A stretch of DNA of 64,000 nucleotides, taken from NCBI RefSeq assembly GCF_905171765.1, contig NC_053392.1:398564119-398628118 (forward strand), in the 5' to 3' direction. This DNA comes from Bufo bufo. Lineage: Eukaryota; Chordata; Amphibia; Anura; Bufonidae. The notes beneath the pieces were generated by a model, which was not told the DNA's origin, did not search any database, and saw only the letters and a program-made list of their open reading frames with translations. The translations under genes and the position numbers were made by a program. Of this stretch, positions 9,375 to 20,988 are shown one piece after another. Positions within the stretch are counted from its first letter, which is position 1, and each line of letters begins with the position of its first letter.

Positions 9375-10387
9375 ATGAATTCTGACGGTACAGGGCCATC
9401 CTCGCTACCCACGCTGGTTGCCAGACTTGATCAGCAGGATCACCTGTTGGGTCGGTTCGCTGTGGCGTTGCAAACCCTGCTTGAACGCACGGCTCATTTC
9501 GCTCCCGTTGCCGATGGGTCGGTTGTCACTCCTGGGCCCGCTCCTACTGCTCCTACTGCCGCTCCGGTTGTTGCGCCAGAGTCTACCCCAACACCTGTTG
9601 TTGCGGTGTTTCGGGGTATGACCGGTTCTGCCCCTCTTCCACAGCACTTTGGGGGAGAGCCAACTCAGTGCCGAGGTTTCCTTAACCAGGTGGGCATTTA
9701 TTTCGAGTTGCTGCCACATGCCTTTCCCACTGAGAGATCAAAGGTGGGCTTCTTGATCTCGCTGCTCTCGGACAAGGCCTTGGCCTGGGCCAGCCCTTTA
9801 TGGGAGAATGGGAGAACAACAATCCGGTGGTTGCCGAGTTTTCCGGTTTTGTTGCTTCTCTTCGGAAGGTATTCGATGTGCCGGCTCGTGCTGCCTCTGC
9901 TGCGAAGCTCCTTATGTCCATCAGAAAGGGTTCACGATCCGTAGCTGAATACGCCATTGAGTTTCGTACCCTGGCAGCAGAGGTGGGCTGGAATAATGAG
10001 GCTCTGGTCGCTGCTTTCTCTCATGGTCTCTCGGATGCCTTGAAGGATGAGGTTGCAGCTAAGGACCTACCAGTGGAGCTCGAGTCTCTTATTTCTTTCC
10101 TGATTTTGATTGACACCAGACTCAGGGAGAGACCTTCCTTTAAGGAGAGCCTGCGGAGGTTTTCTAACAGATTGGCGCCTACGTTTGTTGTCCCACCCGT
10201 GCCTCCCTCTCCTCCCACGCCTCCTGGGGATGACTTGTCTGGGGGTGAACCCATGCAGCTGGGGTTTGCTCGCCTGTCCGAGGGGGAGAGGGTACTCCGG
10301 AGACGCGTGGGCCGATGCATGTACTGTGGTCTCGGTGGGCATTTTCGGTTGGCATGTCCGAACCGTCCGGGAAACGCTCGCACCTGA
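9375..10387 (+). pseudogene. Gypsy-D gag, one frameshift
   Basis: Gag forms the virus-like particle. The start ATG is 13 bases after the LTR. The N-terminal half (9375-about 9805) reads MNSDGTGPSSLPTLVARLDQ through a Pro/Ala-rich linker and the capsid start QHFGGEPTQCRGFLNQ. Near 9805 a 1-nt frameshift moves the rest into another frame (9800-10387), with the helical capsid block SRSVAEYAIEFRTLAAEVGW and one CCHC knuckle, CMYCGLGGHFRLAC. The two halves together are the usual size for this family. The 3' end overlaps pol by about 70 bases, with pol in the -1 frame. Confidence 0.85.
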
Positions 10388-13300
10388 GATCCTGTCGGGG
10401 GCAGATCTTGGGTGGAGTCTCCTCGTCCCCGGTTTCCCGTGTTGACAAACCACTGATCACTGTTGTCCTCTCCTGGGTCGGGGGCTCGGTGACGACCCAG
10501 GCGTTGGTGGACTCTGGTGCTGGTGGTTTGTTCATTGATAGTGTGTTCGCTGCCGCCAATTCCATTCCTCTGCAGGCTCGAGGTTCCCCACTGGCTCTTG
10601 AGGCGATAGACGGCAGACCCCTTCTGCCGCCACACGTGACTCATGAGACCCTTCCAGTGGGGATAGCCATTGGTGCCGTTCACAGAGAGTCGGTCTGCCT
10701 CCAGGTTATTTCGTCTCCACACTACTCGGTGGTCTTGGGGTACCCCTGGCTCCGGAAGCATAATCCGACTTTCGATTGGAGATCGGCCGAGATCCTCTCG
10801 TGGTCACCGCAGTGTGGGGCTAGTTGCATCCATGGGTCTGTCAAGTTGCTGTGTACTTCCTCGGACTCTCTGTTGCCTCCTGAATACGAGGAGTACCGGG
10901 ATGTATTCGATAAGGTGCGCGCGGTTGCCCTACCTCCGCACCGCCCATACGATTGTGCCATAGAGTTACAATCTGGTGCCGTTCCTCCTCGTGGCAAAGT
11001 CTATCCACTGTCGGTAGCGGAGAATGAGGCCATGGAGGAGTACGTGAGGGAGGCGCTTTCACGCGGACACATTCGCAAATCCTCGTCCCCGGCAGGGGCT
11101 GGATTTTTCTTTGTGAAAAAGAAGGGCGGTGAGTTGAGGCCTTGCATCGATTACAGGGGTCTCAATCGCATCACGATCAAGAACGCTTACCCGATACCCT
11201 TGATTTCCGAGCTGTTCGATCGCCTTAAAGGGGCCACGGTCTTTACCAAACTCGACCTGAGGGCGGCATATAACCTGGTAAGGATCAAGGCGGGCGATGA
11301 GTGGAAGACCGCGTTTAACACCAGGACCGGTCATTATGAATCCTTGGTTATGCCCTTTGGGTTGTGCAATGCGCCCGCAGTCTTTCAGGAATTCATCAAC
11401 GATGTTTTCCGTGACCTGTTGCAGCAGTGTGTGGTGGTCTATTTGGATGACATCTTGGTATATTCTGAATCCATGGAGGCCCACATTCTGGATGTCAGAC
11501 GAGTGTTGCAACGGTTACGAGAGAACAAGCTGTTCGGTAAGCTTGAGAAATGCGAATTTCACCGATCCCAGGTAACCTTCTTAGGTTACATCATTTCCGC
11601 TGAGGGGTTCTCCATGGATCCTGAGAAGGTTTCGGCTGTCTTACAGTGGCCCCAGCCCAGTGGTCTTCGTTCCCTGCAGCGCTTTTTGGGCTTCGCCAAT
11701 TATTATCGGAAGTTCATCAGGGACTTTTCCATGCTAGCCAAGCCTCTCACGGATCTGACCAGGAAGGGCAGTAATTCCCAGGTCTGGCCGCTCGAGGCCA
11801 TCCGAGCTTTTGAGGCTCTAAAGTCCGCCTTTGTGTCGGCTCCGATTCTGTCGCATCCCAACCCTGGGTTGCCCTTTGTCCTCGAGGTGGACGCGTCTGA
11901 GACGGGAGTAGGCGCCCTTCTGTCTCAGCGTAGAACACCAGAGGGTCGTCTGCTTCCTTGTGGGTTTTACTCCCGGAAACTGTCTTCCGCGGAGTGCAAC
12001 TATCAGATTGGTGACAGGGAGTTATTGGCCATCGTGCAGGCCCTTAAAGAATGGAGGCATTTGCTCGAGGGTTCGGTGGTTCCAGTCCTCATCCTGACGG
12101 ACCACAAGAATCTGACCTACCTTTCTGAGGCCAAGAGATTGACACCACGTCAGGCCAGATGGGCTCTGTTCTTGTCACGTTTTAATTACGTGGTCTCCTA
12201 CCTACCCGGTTCCAAGAACATCAGGGCGGATGCCTTATCACGGCAGTACTCCGAGCTGTCCAGGGAGGAGTCGATTCCGACTTCGGTCATACCTCCGAAT
12301 CAGATCTTGGCCGCCATTCGCACCAGCCTGACCTCTCCCCTGGGTGAGCAGATTTTGGCGGCTCAATCTGGTGCTCCCTCTGGGAGACCCAACGGCAGAT
12401 GTTTTGTGCCTGAGGAGTTGCGCACTCGGTTGTTGCGAACCTACCATAACTCCAAGACCGCGGGGCATCCTGGAAAGAATCAGCTGTCCTGGGCTGTTTC
12501 ACGTCTGTTCTGGTGGCCTTCCCTACGTTCCGACATCGCCGCATATGTAGCGGCATGCTCCGTTTGTGCCCAGAGTAAGTCCCCTCGGCACCTTCCGTTG
12601 AGCCTTCTGTAACCCATAGCCACCGGGGAGCGCCCATGGTCACACCTGGGGATGGATTTCATTGTGGACCTCCCTGCATCCCGAGGCCATACGGTCATTC
12701 TCATGATTGTGGATCGGTTTTCCAAAATGTGCCACTGTGTTCCTCTCAAGAAGTTACCCTCTGCACAAGAGTTGGCCACGATTTTTGCCAGGGAGGTCTT
12801 CCGGTTGCACGGTTTGCCCAAGGAGATTGTGTCGGATCGGGGGAGTCAGTTTGTGTCCAGGTTCTGGCGCGCCTTTTGCTCCCAGTTGGGGATTCATCTC
12901 TCCTTCTCCTCGGCCTACCACCCTCAGTCCAATGGGGCCGCAGAACGATCCAATCAGGCCTTGGAGCAATTCCTTCGTTGCTATGTCTCCGATCACCAAG
13001 ACAATTGGGTTGACCTCCTGCCTTGGGCTGAGTTTGCCAGGAACACGGCGGTGAACTCTTCCTCTGGGACGTCTCCCTTCATGGCCATATATGGGTTCCA
13101 ACCAGCCGTGTTACCGGAGGTATTCTCTCCCCAGGATATTCCGGCTGTGGAGGATCACCTTTCCGTCCTACGTGCTTCTTGGGTACTGATCCAGAAGTCC
13201 CTTGAGGTCTCTGCGCAGCGCCAGAGACTCCAGGCTGATCGCAGACGAGCGCCTGCTCCTTCCTACCAGGTCGGAGACCGTGTATGGTTGTCCACCCGCA

Positions 13301-13716
13301 ACCTCAACCTTCGAGTGCCCACTCCCAAGCTGGCGCCTCGCTTTGTTGGTCCCTTCCGAGTGCTTCGCAGGGTAAACCCGGTAGCCTATGCCCTTGCGCT
13401 TCCTCCTGGCATGCGGATCTCCAACGTGTTTCATGTCTCCCTGTTGAAGCCACTGGTGTGTAATCGTTTCACTTCCTCGGTTCCTCGGCCTCGTCCGGTC
13501 CAAGTGGGTAATCGTGAGGAGTATGAGGTGAGCAATATCCTGGACTCACGCCTGGTCCGCGGTCAGGTGCAGTTTTTGGTCCATTGGCGTGGTTATGGTC
13601 CAGAGGAGCGTTCCTGGGTTCCCTCCGCAGATGTCCATGCTCCTGCCTTGCTCCGAGCCTTCCATGCACGCTTCCCTCAGAAACCGTTCTTTACTCCGCG
13701 GAGGAGGGGCCCTTGA
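10315..13716 (+). pseudogene. Gypsy-D pol: protease, RT, RNase H, integrase, chromodomain; one stop codon
   Basis: The frame is open from 10315 to 12612, and after a single TAA it continues in the same frame to 13716. Order: protease with ALVDSGAGG (Asp near residue 66), RT with VVYLDDILVYS (near 378), RNase H with VLEVDASETGVGALL (near 521) and TDHKNL, integrase HHCC (YHNSKTAGHPG, CSVCAQ), then the catalytic core after 12652 with MDFIVDL, SDRGSQF and GAAERSNQ, giving D, D and E with 35 residues between the last two. A chromodomain (FLVHWRGYGPEERSW) ends it. The stop falls between zinc finger and core where CAA would fit, so one C-to-T change explains it. Confidence 0.93.
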
Positions 13717-13727
13717 GGGGGAGGTAC
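13701..13727 (+). other. Gypsy-D polypurine tract
   Basis: GAGGAGGGGCCCTTGAGGGG continues to GAGGTAC directly before the TG of the 3' LTR at 13728. It overlaps the last codons of pol. Confidence 0.8.
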
Positions 13728-14219
13728 TGTCATGGTCTTACCTTCTTGCTGTTCTCCTTCGTTTGACATGTGCTGGCGGCCATCTTGGTTTCTGGGTTTC
13801 TTGTAGCCTCCCACCCTGCGGCTCCTCCTTCCCACTGGGAGGAGCTGGATGCCTAGCTCATATATATAGGAGGTCTGTGGCTTCAGTTCCTTGCTTGGTC
13901 CTCCTGTGTTCACATGCTTCTAGACTGCTGCTGCTTCTGGTTCCTGATCCTGGTTTCGTCCGACTACCCTGCTGGTTCCTGATCCTGGTTTCGTCCGACT
14001 ACCCTGCTGGTTCCTGATCCTGGCTTCGTCTGACTACCCTGCTGGTTCCTGATCCTGGCTTCGTCTGACTACCCTTCTGGTTCCTGACCTCTGGCTTCGC
14101 AAAGACTCTGCTTCGGTTTCGCCATCCGTTTGGACTTTTGCTTTACAGCTTTATTTTCAATAAAGCCTTCTTATTTTCACTTATCCCTTGTTGTACGTCT
14201 GGTTCATGGTTCCGTGACA
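13728..14219 (+). repeat. Gypsy-D 3' LTR
   Basis: It matches 8870-9361 over 492 bp, with differences seen only near 14127 and 14149. It carries the same five 35-bp repeats and the AATAAA. The target duplication GGCGG follows at 14220-14224. Confidence 0.95.
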
Positions 14220-14224
14220 GGCGG

Positions 14225-14775
14225 ATGGGCTATAACAGCAGAAGACCCCACCGGGTACCACTCATCTCCACTACAAATAGGAAAAAGAGGCTACAATTTG
14301 CACGAGCTCACCAAAATTGGACTGTTGAAGACTGGAAAAATGTTGCCTGGTCTGATGAGTCTCGATTTCTGTTGAGACTTCAAATGGTAGAGTCCGAATT
14401 TGGCGTAAACAGAATGAGAACATGTATCCATCCTCTGATGGCTACTTCCAGCAGGATAATGCACCATGTCACAAAGCTCAAATCATTTCAAATTGGTTTC
14501 TTGAACATGACAATGAGTTCATTGTACTAAAATGGCCCCCACAGTCACCAGATCTCAACCCAATAGAGCATCTTTGGGATGTGGTGGAACGGGAGCTTCG
14601 TGCCCTGGATGTGCATCCCTCAAATCTCCATCAACTGCAAGATGCTATCCTATCAATATGGGCCGACATTTCTAAAGAATGCTATCAGCACCTTGTTGAA
14701 TCAATGCCACGTAGAATTAAGGCAGTTCTGAAGGCAAAAGGGGGTCCCAACACCGTATTAGTATGGTGTTCCTAA
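14225..14775 (+). pseudogene. Tc1 transposase, C-terminal half with internal deletion
   Basis: The frame resumes after Gypsy-D with [20 protein letters not shown] and reaches the first catalytic Asp in [11 protein letters not shown]. It is then broken near 14400-14430: the second catalytic block [13 protein letters not shown] follows within a few codons of NRMR/MYPSSD, so about 70 residues of the catalytic core are missing. The final Glu is in SPDLNPIEHLWD, 34 residues after the second Asp as in DD34E Tc1 enzymes. The stop lies just before the right inverted repeat. Confidence 0.9.
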
Positions 14776-14795
14776 TAATTCTTTAGGTGAGTGTA

Positions 14796-15811
14796 AGGTT
14801 TTAATAGGGACCTGTGAAAAACATTATGGATCTTCCAAGTCTGAGGAAGATCAAGATGGAAGGCCACGGGATTGATGACGGACAAAATCTTGTAAGGCCC
14901 AATAAACTTAGGACCCAACTTCCAGGAGGGAACCTTCAGTTTGATATTCGTTGTAGACAACCACACCAGATCACCCACATTCAGGTCCGGACCAGGCACA
15001 CGTCTCTTATCCGCCACACGCTTATATCTCTCACTCATCCTCTTCAGATTACCCTGAATCTTTTGCCAAATAAATGACAAAGACGAGGAAAATCTCTCTT
15101 CATCAGGTAAACCAGTAGACCCCTCTCCAGAGAATGTCCCAAACTGTGGATGAAACCCATATGCACCAAAAAATGGTGACTTATCAGAGGACTCCTGGCG
15201 ACGGTTATTTAAAGCAAACTCAGCAAGGGAAAAAAAAGAATACCAATCCTCCTGATTCTCCGCCACAAAACAGCGCAGATATGTCTCCAGATTCTGATTG
15301 ACGCGTTCGGTCTGACCATTCGACTGCGGGTGAAAAGCAGAAGAGAACGACAACCGAATCCCCAAGCGAGAACAGAAGGCCTTCCAGAATCTGGAAACAA
15401 ATTGCGTGCCCCTATCTGAAACGATGTCTGAAGGAATGCCATGCAATTTAACAATGTGATCAACAAACGCTTGCGCCAACGTCTTAGCATTGGGTAACCC
15501 AGGAAAGGGAATGAAATGCGCCATTTTGCTAAAACGGTCCACTACCTCCAGAATCACAGTCTTCCCCGAGGAACGAGGCAGGTCCGTGGAAGTCCATGGA
15601 CAGATGCGTCCAAGGACGGGTAGGAATGGGTAACGGGAGGAGAGAACCCGATGGCCGTGAATGAGGGACATTGGCACGAGCGCAGGTCTCGCAGGCTGCC
15701 ACAAAACCCTCAACCGTCTTACGAAGAGCCGGCCACCAGAATCTCAGAGCAATGAGATCCACTGTGGCTCTACTCCCCGGGTGCCCAGCAAAGACAGTAT
15801 CGTGGTGCTCC
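14796..15811 (-). pseudogene. Gypsy-B integrase
   Basis: From 15811 downward the frame encodes the HHCC finger (EHHDTVFAGHPGSRATVDLI, CETCARAN). A 2-nt deletion near 15590 breaks MDF from TDLPRSSGKTVILEVVDRFS, and the rest of the core is open to 14796, with VSDRGTQFVSRFW and HPQSNGQTERVNQN. The GPY-like linker is FIGPYKILSVINPVAFHL. The Tc1 insertion separates it from the chromodomain at 8117-8386, and the TTAA-flanked element cuts it upstream at 15812. The role would be integration of element cDNA. Confidence 0.9.
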
Positions 15812-16261
15812 TTAACCACTTGCCGCACACGTAACGCCGATAAGCGTCCGGGCAGCGGCTCTCTCAGGGCTCAGCGACGCCTATTGGCGTCATCTCGCGA
15901 GACCCGAGATTTCCTGTGAACGCGCGCTCACAGGAGCGTGCGTTCACAGGATCGCGAAGTAAACAAGTTGAACTACAGCCTGCCAGTGCTGATCATTCGC
16001 TGGAAGGCTGTAGATGCGATTTTTTTAACATCAGAAAGGTATATTAGACGCTGTTTTGTTAACAGCATCTGATATACCTGCTACCTGGTCCTCTGGTGGT
16101 CCCTTTTGCTTGGATCGACCACCAGAGGACACAGGCAGCTCTGTAAGTAGCACCAAGCACCACACTACACTACCCCCCCCCCCCCGTAACTCCTTATTAA
16201 CCCCTGATCACCCCATATAGACTCCCTGATCACCCCCCTGTCATTGATCACCCCCCTGTAA

Positions 16262-16581
16262 GGCTCTATTCAGACGTCCGTATGTGTTTTGCGGATCTGC
16301 AGATCCACGGATCCGCAAAACACGGACACCAGCAATGTGCTTTCCGCATTTTGCGGATCCGCACATTGCCAGAACTATATAGAAAATGCCTTTTCTTGTC
16401 CGCAATTGCAGACAAGAATAGGACATGTTCTATATTTTTGCGGAACGGAAGTGCGGACCTGGAAGTGCAGATCCGCAATTCCGGATCCGAGCGGGACAAA
16501 GTCTGTCCCCATAGAAATGAATGGGTCCGCAATTCCGTTCCACAAAATGCGGAACAGAATTGCGGACGTGTGAATGGGGCC
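16262..16581. mobile_element. Harbinger-type MITE, 320 bp, TSD TAA
   Basis: The ends are GGCTCTATTCAGACGTCCG and the imperfect inverse CGGACGTGTGAATGGGGCC, flanked by TAA (16259-16261 and 16582-16584). The interior has repeated GCGGATCCGC-type palindromes. It is non-coding. Confidence 0.8.
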
Positions 16582-17055
16582 TAAGGGTCCCTTATCACCG
16601 CCAGTTAGTTAGCTACTTGTTAGGTAGTTAGCGCCCAGCTCCCCGCACCGCAGTCACTGATTAGTCGCTGATTAGCGTCATCGCTGTCGCTAATCAGCAC
16701 TAGTACTATATAGTATCTGTAAGTGATCAAGACTGATCGCAATCAGATCTATATCAGTACATTAGGGTCATTTTAGGCTCTACAAAAAATGCAGTGTTCG
16801 GCCGATCAGGCCTGATCTTGTGCGCACACTTGCGTGACCGAAATTTTTTTTCTGATCACTGCAAAAACACAGAAAAAAATCGCTGCGGCGCTATAAAGAT
16901 CACTTTTCAGCCTTTTGGATCTTTATTAGCGATCGCAACTTTTTTTTTTTTTGCACATTTTTTGGCAGAGATTTTTTCATCCACATTTGATGCGAATGAA
17001 GAAATATGGGGCTGAACGAAAAAAAAAAATCTCATTACCCGTATGCTCAAAATAA

Positions 17056-17382
17056 GGCCTCATGCACATGACAGTGCCGTTTTTTGCGGTACGCAAACCG
17101 CAGATCCGCAAAAAACAGAAGGCGCCCAAGTTGACTTCCGCAATTTGCGGAACGGAACGGGCGCCGGCAATATAAATGCCTATTCTTGTCTGCAAACCGC
17201 GGACAAGAATAGGACATGTTATATTTTTTTAGCGGGGCCGCGGAACGGAGTCACGGATGCGGACAGCACACAGAGTTCTGTCCGCATCTTTTGAGGCCCC
17301 ATTGAAATGAATGGGTCCGCATCCGAGCCGCCAAAAAAGCGTCTCGGATGCGGACCCAAACAACGGTCGTGTGCATGAGGCC
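17056..17382. mobile_element. Harbinger-type MITE, 327 bp, TSD TAA
   Basis: The ends are GGCCTCATGCACATGACAG and the inverse ending GTGTGCATGAGGCC, flanked by TAA (17053-17055 and 17383-17385). It belongs to the same family as the larger copy at 43831-45005. Confidence 0.85.
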
Positions 17383-17429
17383 TAAGGAGAATAGCAGAAA
17401 CTCCTAATGCTGGCCATACATGTAATGAC

Positions 17430-19235
17430 TGCGGAGACCCTCAAATGCCAGGGCAGTACAAACACCCCACAAATGACCCCATTTTAGAAAGAAGACACTT
17501 TAAGGTATTCGCTGAGGGGCATATTGAGTCCATAAAAGATTGAACTTTTTGTCACAAGTTAGCGGAAAGGGAGACTTTGTGAGAAAAAAAAATTAAAAAT
17601 CAATTTACACTAACTTGTGCCAAAAAAATAATCTTCTATGAACTTGCCATGCCCCTCATGGAATACCTTGGGGTGTCTTCTTTCCAAAATGGGGTCACAT
17701 GTGGGGTATTTATACTGCCCTGGCATTTTAGGGGCCCTAAAGCGTGAGAAGAAGTCTGGAATCCAAATGCCTAAAAATGCCCTCCTAAAAGGTACTTGTT
17801 GGACTTTCGGCCCCTTTGCGCATCTTGGCTGCAAAAAAGTGTCACTTATGTGGTATCGCCGTACTCAGGAGAAGTAGGGCAATGTGTTTTGGGGTGTATT
17901 TTTACATATACCCATGCTGGGTGAGAGAAATATCTCTGTAAATTGACAACTTTGTATAAAAAAATGGAAAAAGTTGTCATTTACAGAGATATTTCTCACA
18001 CACAGTATGGGTATATGTAAAAATACACCACAAAACACATTGCCCTACTTCTTCTGAGTACGGCGATACCACATATGTGACAATTTTTTGCAGCCTAGGT
18101 GCACAAAGGGGCCCAAATTCCAATGAGTACTTTTAGGATTTCACAGAGCATTTTTACGCATTTGGTCTCCAAACTACTTCTCACGCTTTAGGGCCCCTAA
18201 AATGCCAGGGCAGTATAAATACCCCACAAGTGACCCCATTTTAGAAAGAAGACACCCCAAGGTATACCGTGAGGGGTTTAGTGAGTTCATGTAAAATTTT
18301 ATTTTTTGTCACAAGTTAGTGGAATATGAGACTTTGTAAGAAAAAAAAGAAAAAATAAATAAAAAATTTCCGCTAACTTGTGCCAAAAAAAAAAAATCTT
18401 CTATGAACTCGCCATGCCCCTCACGGAATACCTTGGGGTGTCTTCTTTCCAAAATGGGGCCACTTGTGGGGTATTTATACTGCCCTGGCATTTTAGGGGC
18501 CCTAAAGCGTGAGAAGTAGTTTGAAATCCAAATGCGTAAAAATGCCCTGTGAAATCCTAAAGGTACTCATTGGAATTTGGGCCCCTTTGCGCACCTAGGC
18601 TGCATAAAAGTGTCACACATGTGGTATCGCCGTACTCAGAAGAAGTAGAGCAATGTGTTTTGGGGTGTATTTTTACATATACTCATACTGTGTGTGAGAA
18701 ATATCTCTGTAAATGAAAACCTTTTTAATTTTTATATACAAAGTTTTACAGAGATATTTCTCTCACCCAGCATGGGTATATGTAAAAATACACCCCAAAA
18801 CACATTGCCCTACTTTTTCTGAATACGGCGATACCACATGTGTGACACTTTTTTGCAGCCTAGGTGCGTAAAGGGGACGAAAGTCCAACGAGTACCTTTA
18901 GGCTTTTCAGGGTTGCTCACAATTTAGCCCCGCCCAAAATGCCAGAACAGTAAACACACCCCACAAATGACCCCATTTCGTAAAGTAGACACCCCAAGGT
19001 ATTCACTGAGGGGCATAGTGAGTCTGTGTGAGATTTTTTATTTTTTTGCCAGAAGTTAGCAGAAATGGAAACTTTATAAAAAAAATTTCCTCAGAAAGTG
19101 TCATTTTCCGCTAACTTGTGGAAAAAAATTAAATCATACATGAACTCACCATGCCCCTCCGCGAATACTTTGGGGTGTCTTCTTTCTAAAATGGGTTCAT
19201 TTGGGGGGTATTTATACTATCCTGGCATTCTAGCA
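17430..19235. repeat. Array of alternating inverted units in TTAA element 1
   Basis: A unit of about 360-395 bp occurs alternately in forward and reverse orientation, with palindrome centres near 17595, 17950, 18340, 18735 and 19080. Landmarks are GGGCAATGTGTTTTGG against CCAAAACACATTGCCC and ATGCCAGGGCAGTA against TACTGCCCTGGCAT. Neighbouring arms can fold on each other over nearly their whole length. There is no coding sequence. Confidence 0.8.
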
Positions 19236-19689
19236 CCTCAAGAAACATGACAGGTGCTCAGAAAGTCAGAGCTGCTTCAAAATGCGGACATTCACATTTT
19301 TGTACCATAGTTTGTAAACACTTTTGCGCAAACCAATAAATATACACTTATTGGATTTTTTTTTTATCAAAGACATGTAGCACAATAAATTCTGACACAA
19401 ACTTGTATAGAAATATAATTATATTTGAACAATTTTACCAGAAAAAGTTAAAAATACACTTTTCTTTGAGAAAAGTCTATTTTGATTAATATCAGAAAAA
19501 CGAAAAAGGTCAACAGCAATCAAATACCACCAAAATAAAACTGTATTTGTGAGAAGAAAAGGAGGTAAAATTCAATTGGGTGCCAAGTTGCATGACCGAG
19601 CAATAAACCGTTAAAGTTGTGAAGTGCCGATTTGTAAAAAAGGGCCTGGTCACTAGGGGGGTATAAACCTGTGATCCTTAAGTGGTTAA

Positions 19690-20988
19690 AAACCTTGTGT
19701 CGTAAAGCGAGAGGCACAAACAACCTCCCAGGAGGACAAAGATCAGGAGGCTCTGCCTGGGCTGCCTGAACCTCTGCCTCCAAATCAGGATAAAGAGTAG
19801 AGACGACCACCCCTTCAGCCAAAATGGGACCCGAGTCTTTAAAGTTCCCCCCTCCCGGAAAACAACGTGACAGGGCATCCGCCTTCAAATTTTTAACCCC
19901 AGGGCGGAACGTGACAACAAAATTAAACCTAGAAAAGAACAAAGACCATCTGGCCTGTCTCGGGTTCAGACGCTTGGCCGATTCCAAGTAGGCCAGATTC
20001 TTATGGTCGGTAAACACGGTAATAGGGTGTCTGGCTCCCTCTAACCATGGTGCCATTCCTCAAAAGCTAATTTGATGGCCAACAACTCCCTATCTCCCAC
20101 ATCGTAATTTCTCTCTGCAGAGGAGAGTTTCCTTGAGAAAAAGGCACACTGTCGCCATTTGGCAGGAGAGGGTCCCTGAGATAAGACCGCACCCACACCC
20201 ACCTCAGAAGCATCCACCTCAACAATAAAAGGTAGAGAGACATCAGGTTGTACCAAAATGGGAGCGGAAGCAAAACTCTCTTTGATACTAGAAAAGGCTT
20301 TAAAGCGCATCTACCGACCACGAGGAAAAATCTACCCCCTTTTTAGTCATATCAGCGAGTGGCTTAACAACAGAGGAATAATTCAAAAAGAACTTTCTGT
20401 AATAATTGGCAAAACCCAAAAACTGCATCAGCGCCTTCTGATTCTCAGGAAGCTCCCAATCAAGCACAGCGCGGACCTTCTCAGGGTCCATGCAAAAACC
20501 AGAAGCGGAGAGAAGAAAACCAAGAAATGTAATCTCCGGAACCGCAAACACACATTTTTCCAGTTTAGCGTACAATTTATTCTCCCGCAGAATCAGCAAG
20601 ATCTGACGTAGGTGGTCCCGATGAGTCTTGAAATCAGGAGAAAAAAAATCAAAATGTCATCTAGATACACCAGAACAAATTTCCCCATTAAATGATAAAA
20701 AATGCTGTTCACAAAATGTTGGAAGACGGCCGGAGCATTCATCAAACCAAAGGGCATAACCAAATTCTCGAAATGACCCTCAGGGGTATTGAAGGCCGTC
20801 TTCCATTCGTCCCCTTCCCTGACCCTGACTAGGTTGTATGCCCCTCTTAAATCCAACTTAGAAAAACTTTAGCCCCAACAATCTGGTTAAACAGGTCCGG
20901 GATCAGAGGAAGCGGATATGGGTCACGAATCGTGATACGGTTCAGCTCCCTGAAATCCAGACAAGGTCTTAAAGAAGCATCTTTTTTC
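19690..20988 (-). pseudogene. Gypsy-B reverse transcriptase and RNase H
   Basis: The minus-strand order from 20988 down is an RT core with [40 protein letters not shown] and [10 protein letters not shown], then the connection domain FLGFANYYRKFFLNYSSVVK, then RNase H with [47 protein letters not shown] and ADALSR. It makes cDNA and removes template RNA in the particle. Frame changes near 20880, 20640, 20300 and 20045 break it into several open pieces. The TTAA element follows at 19689. Confidence 0.9.

Larger units (their letters stand above)
8870..14219 (+). mobile_element. Gypsy-D: young chromodomain Ty3/Gypsy element, TSD GGCGG
   Basis: It has two 492-bp LTRs (8870-9361 and 13728-14219) with only about two differences by eye. 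The target duplication GGCGG is at 8865-8869 and 14220-14224. The interior carries gag (9375-10387), pol (10315-13716) and a polypurine tract at 13701-13727. Only one gag frameshift and one in-frame stop break the coding sequence. It is the deepest insertion of the nest and so the last to arrive along this line. Confidence 0.96.
8389..14793 (+). mobile_element. Tc1-type transposon split by Gypsy-D, TSD TA
   Basis: Perfect 29-bp terminal inverted repeats begin CACTCACCTAAAGAATTATT (8389-8417 and 14765-14793), flanked by TA at 8387-8388 and 14794-14795. Removing Gypsy-D (8870-14219) leaves about 1.05 kb, short for a full Tc1 element. The transposase also shows an internal deletion. The element sits in the integrase/chromodomain linker of Gypsy-B. 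Confidence 0.95.
15816..19685. mobile_element. TTAA-flanked element 1, 3870 bp, non-coding
   Basis: Its ends are CCACTTGCCGC and CCTTAAGTGG, flanked by TTAA at 15812-15815 and 19686-19689. Removing it restores the Gypsy-B integrase frame with one TTAA. TTAA duplications occur with piggyBac- and Kolobok-type transposases; I cannot choose between them. Only CCACTT is shared by the two ends. The interior holds two Harbinger MITEs and an array of alternating inverted units. No transposase is visible. Confidence 0.85.

Noticed and set aside
10021..10761. 246-residue minus-strand open frame
   Set aside because: Antisense to the gag/pol junction of Gypsy-D, which is confirmed by protein motifs on the plus strand.
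16170..16190. Poly-C run in TTAA element 1
   Set aside because: A simple homopolymer with no neighbouring signal; only a possible sequencing trouble spot.
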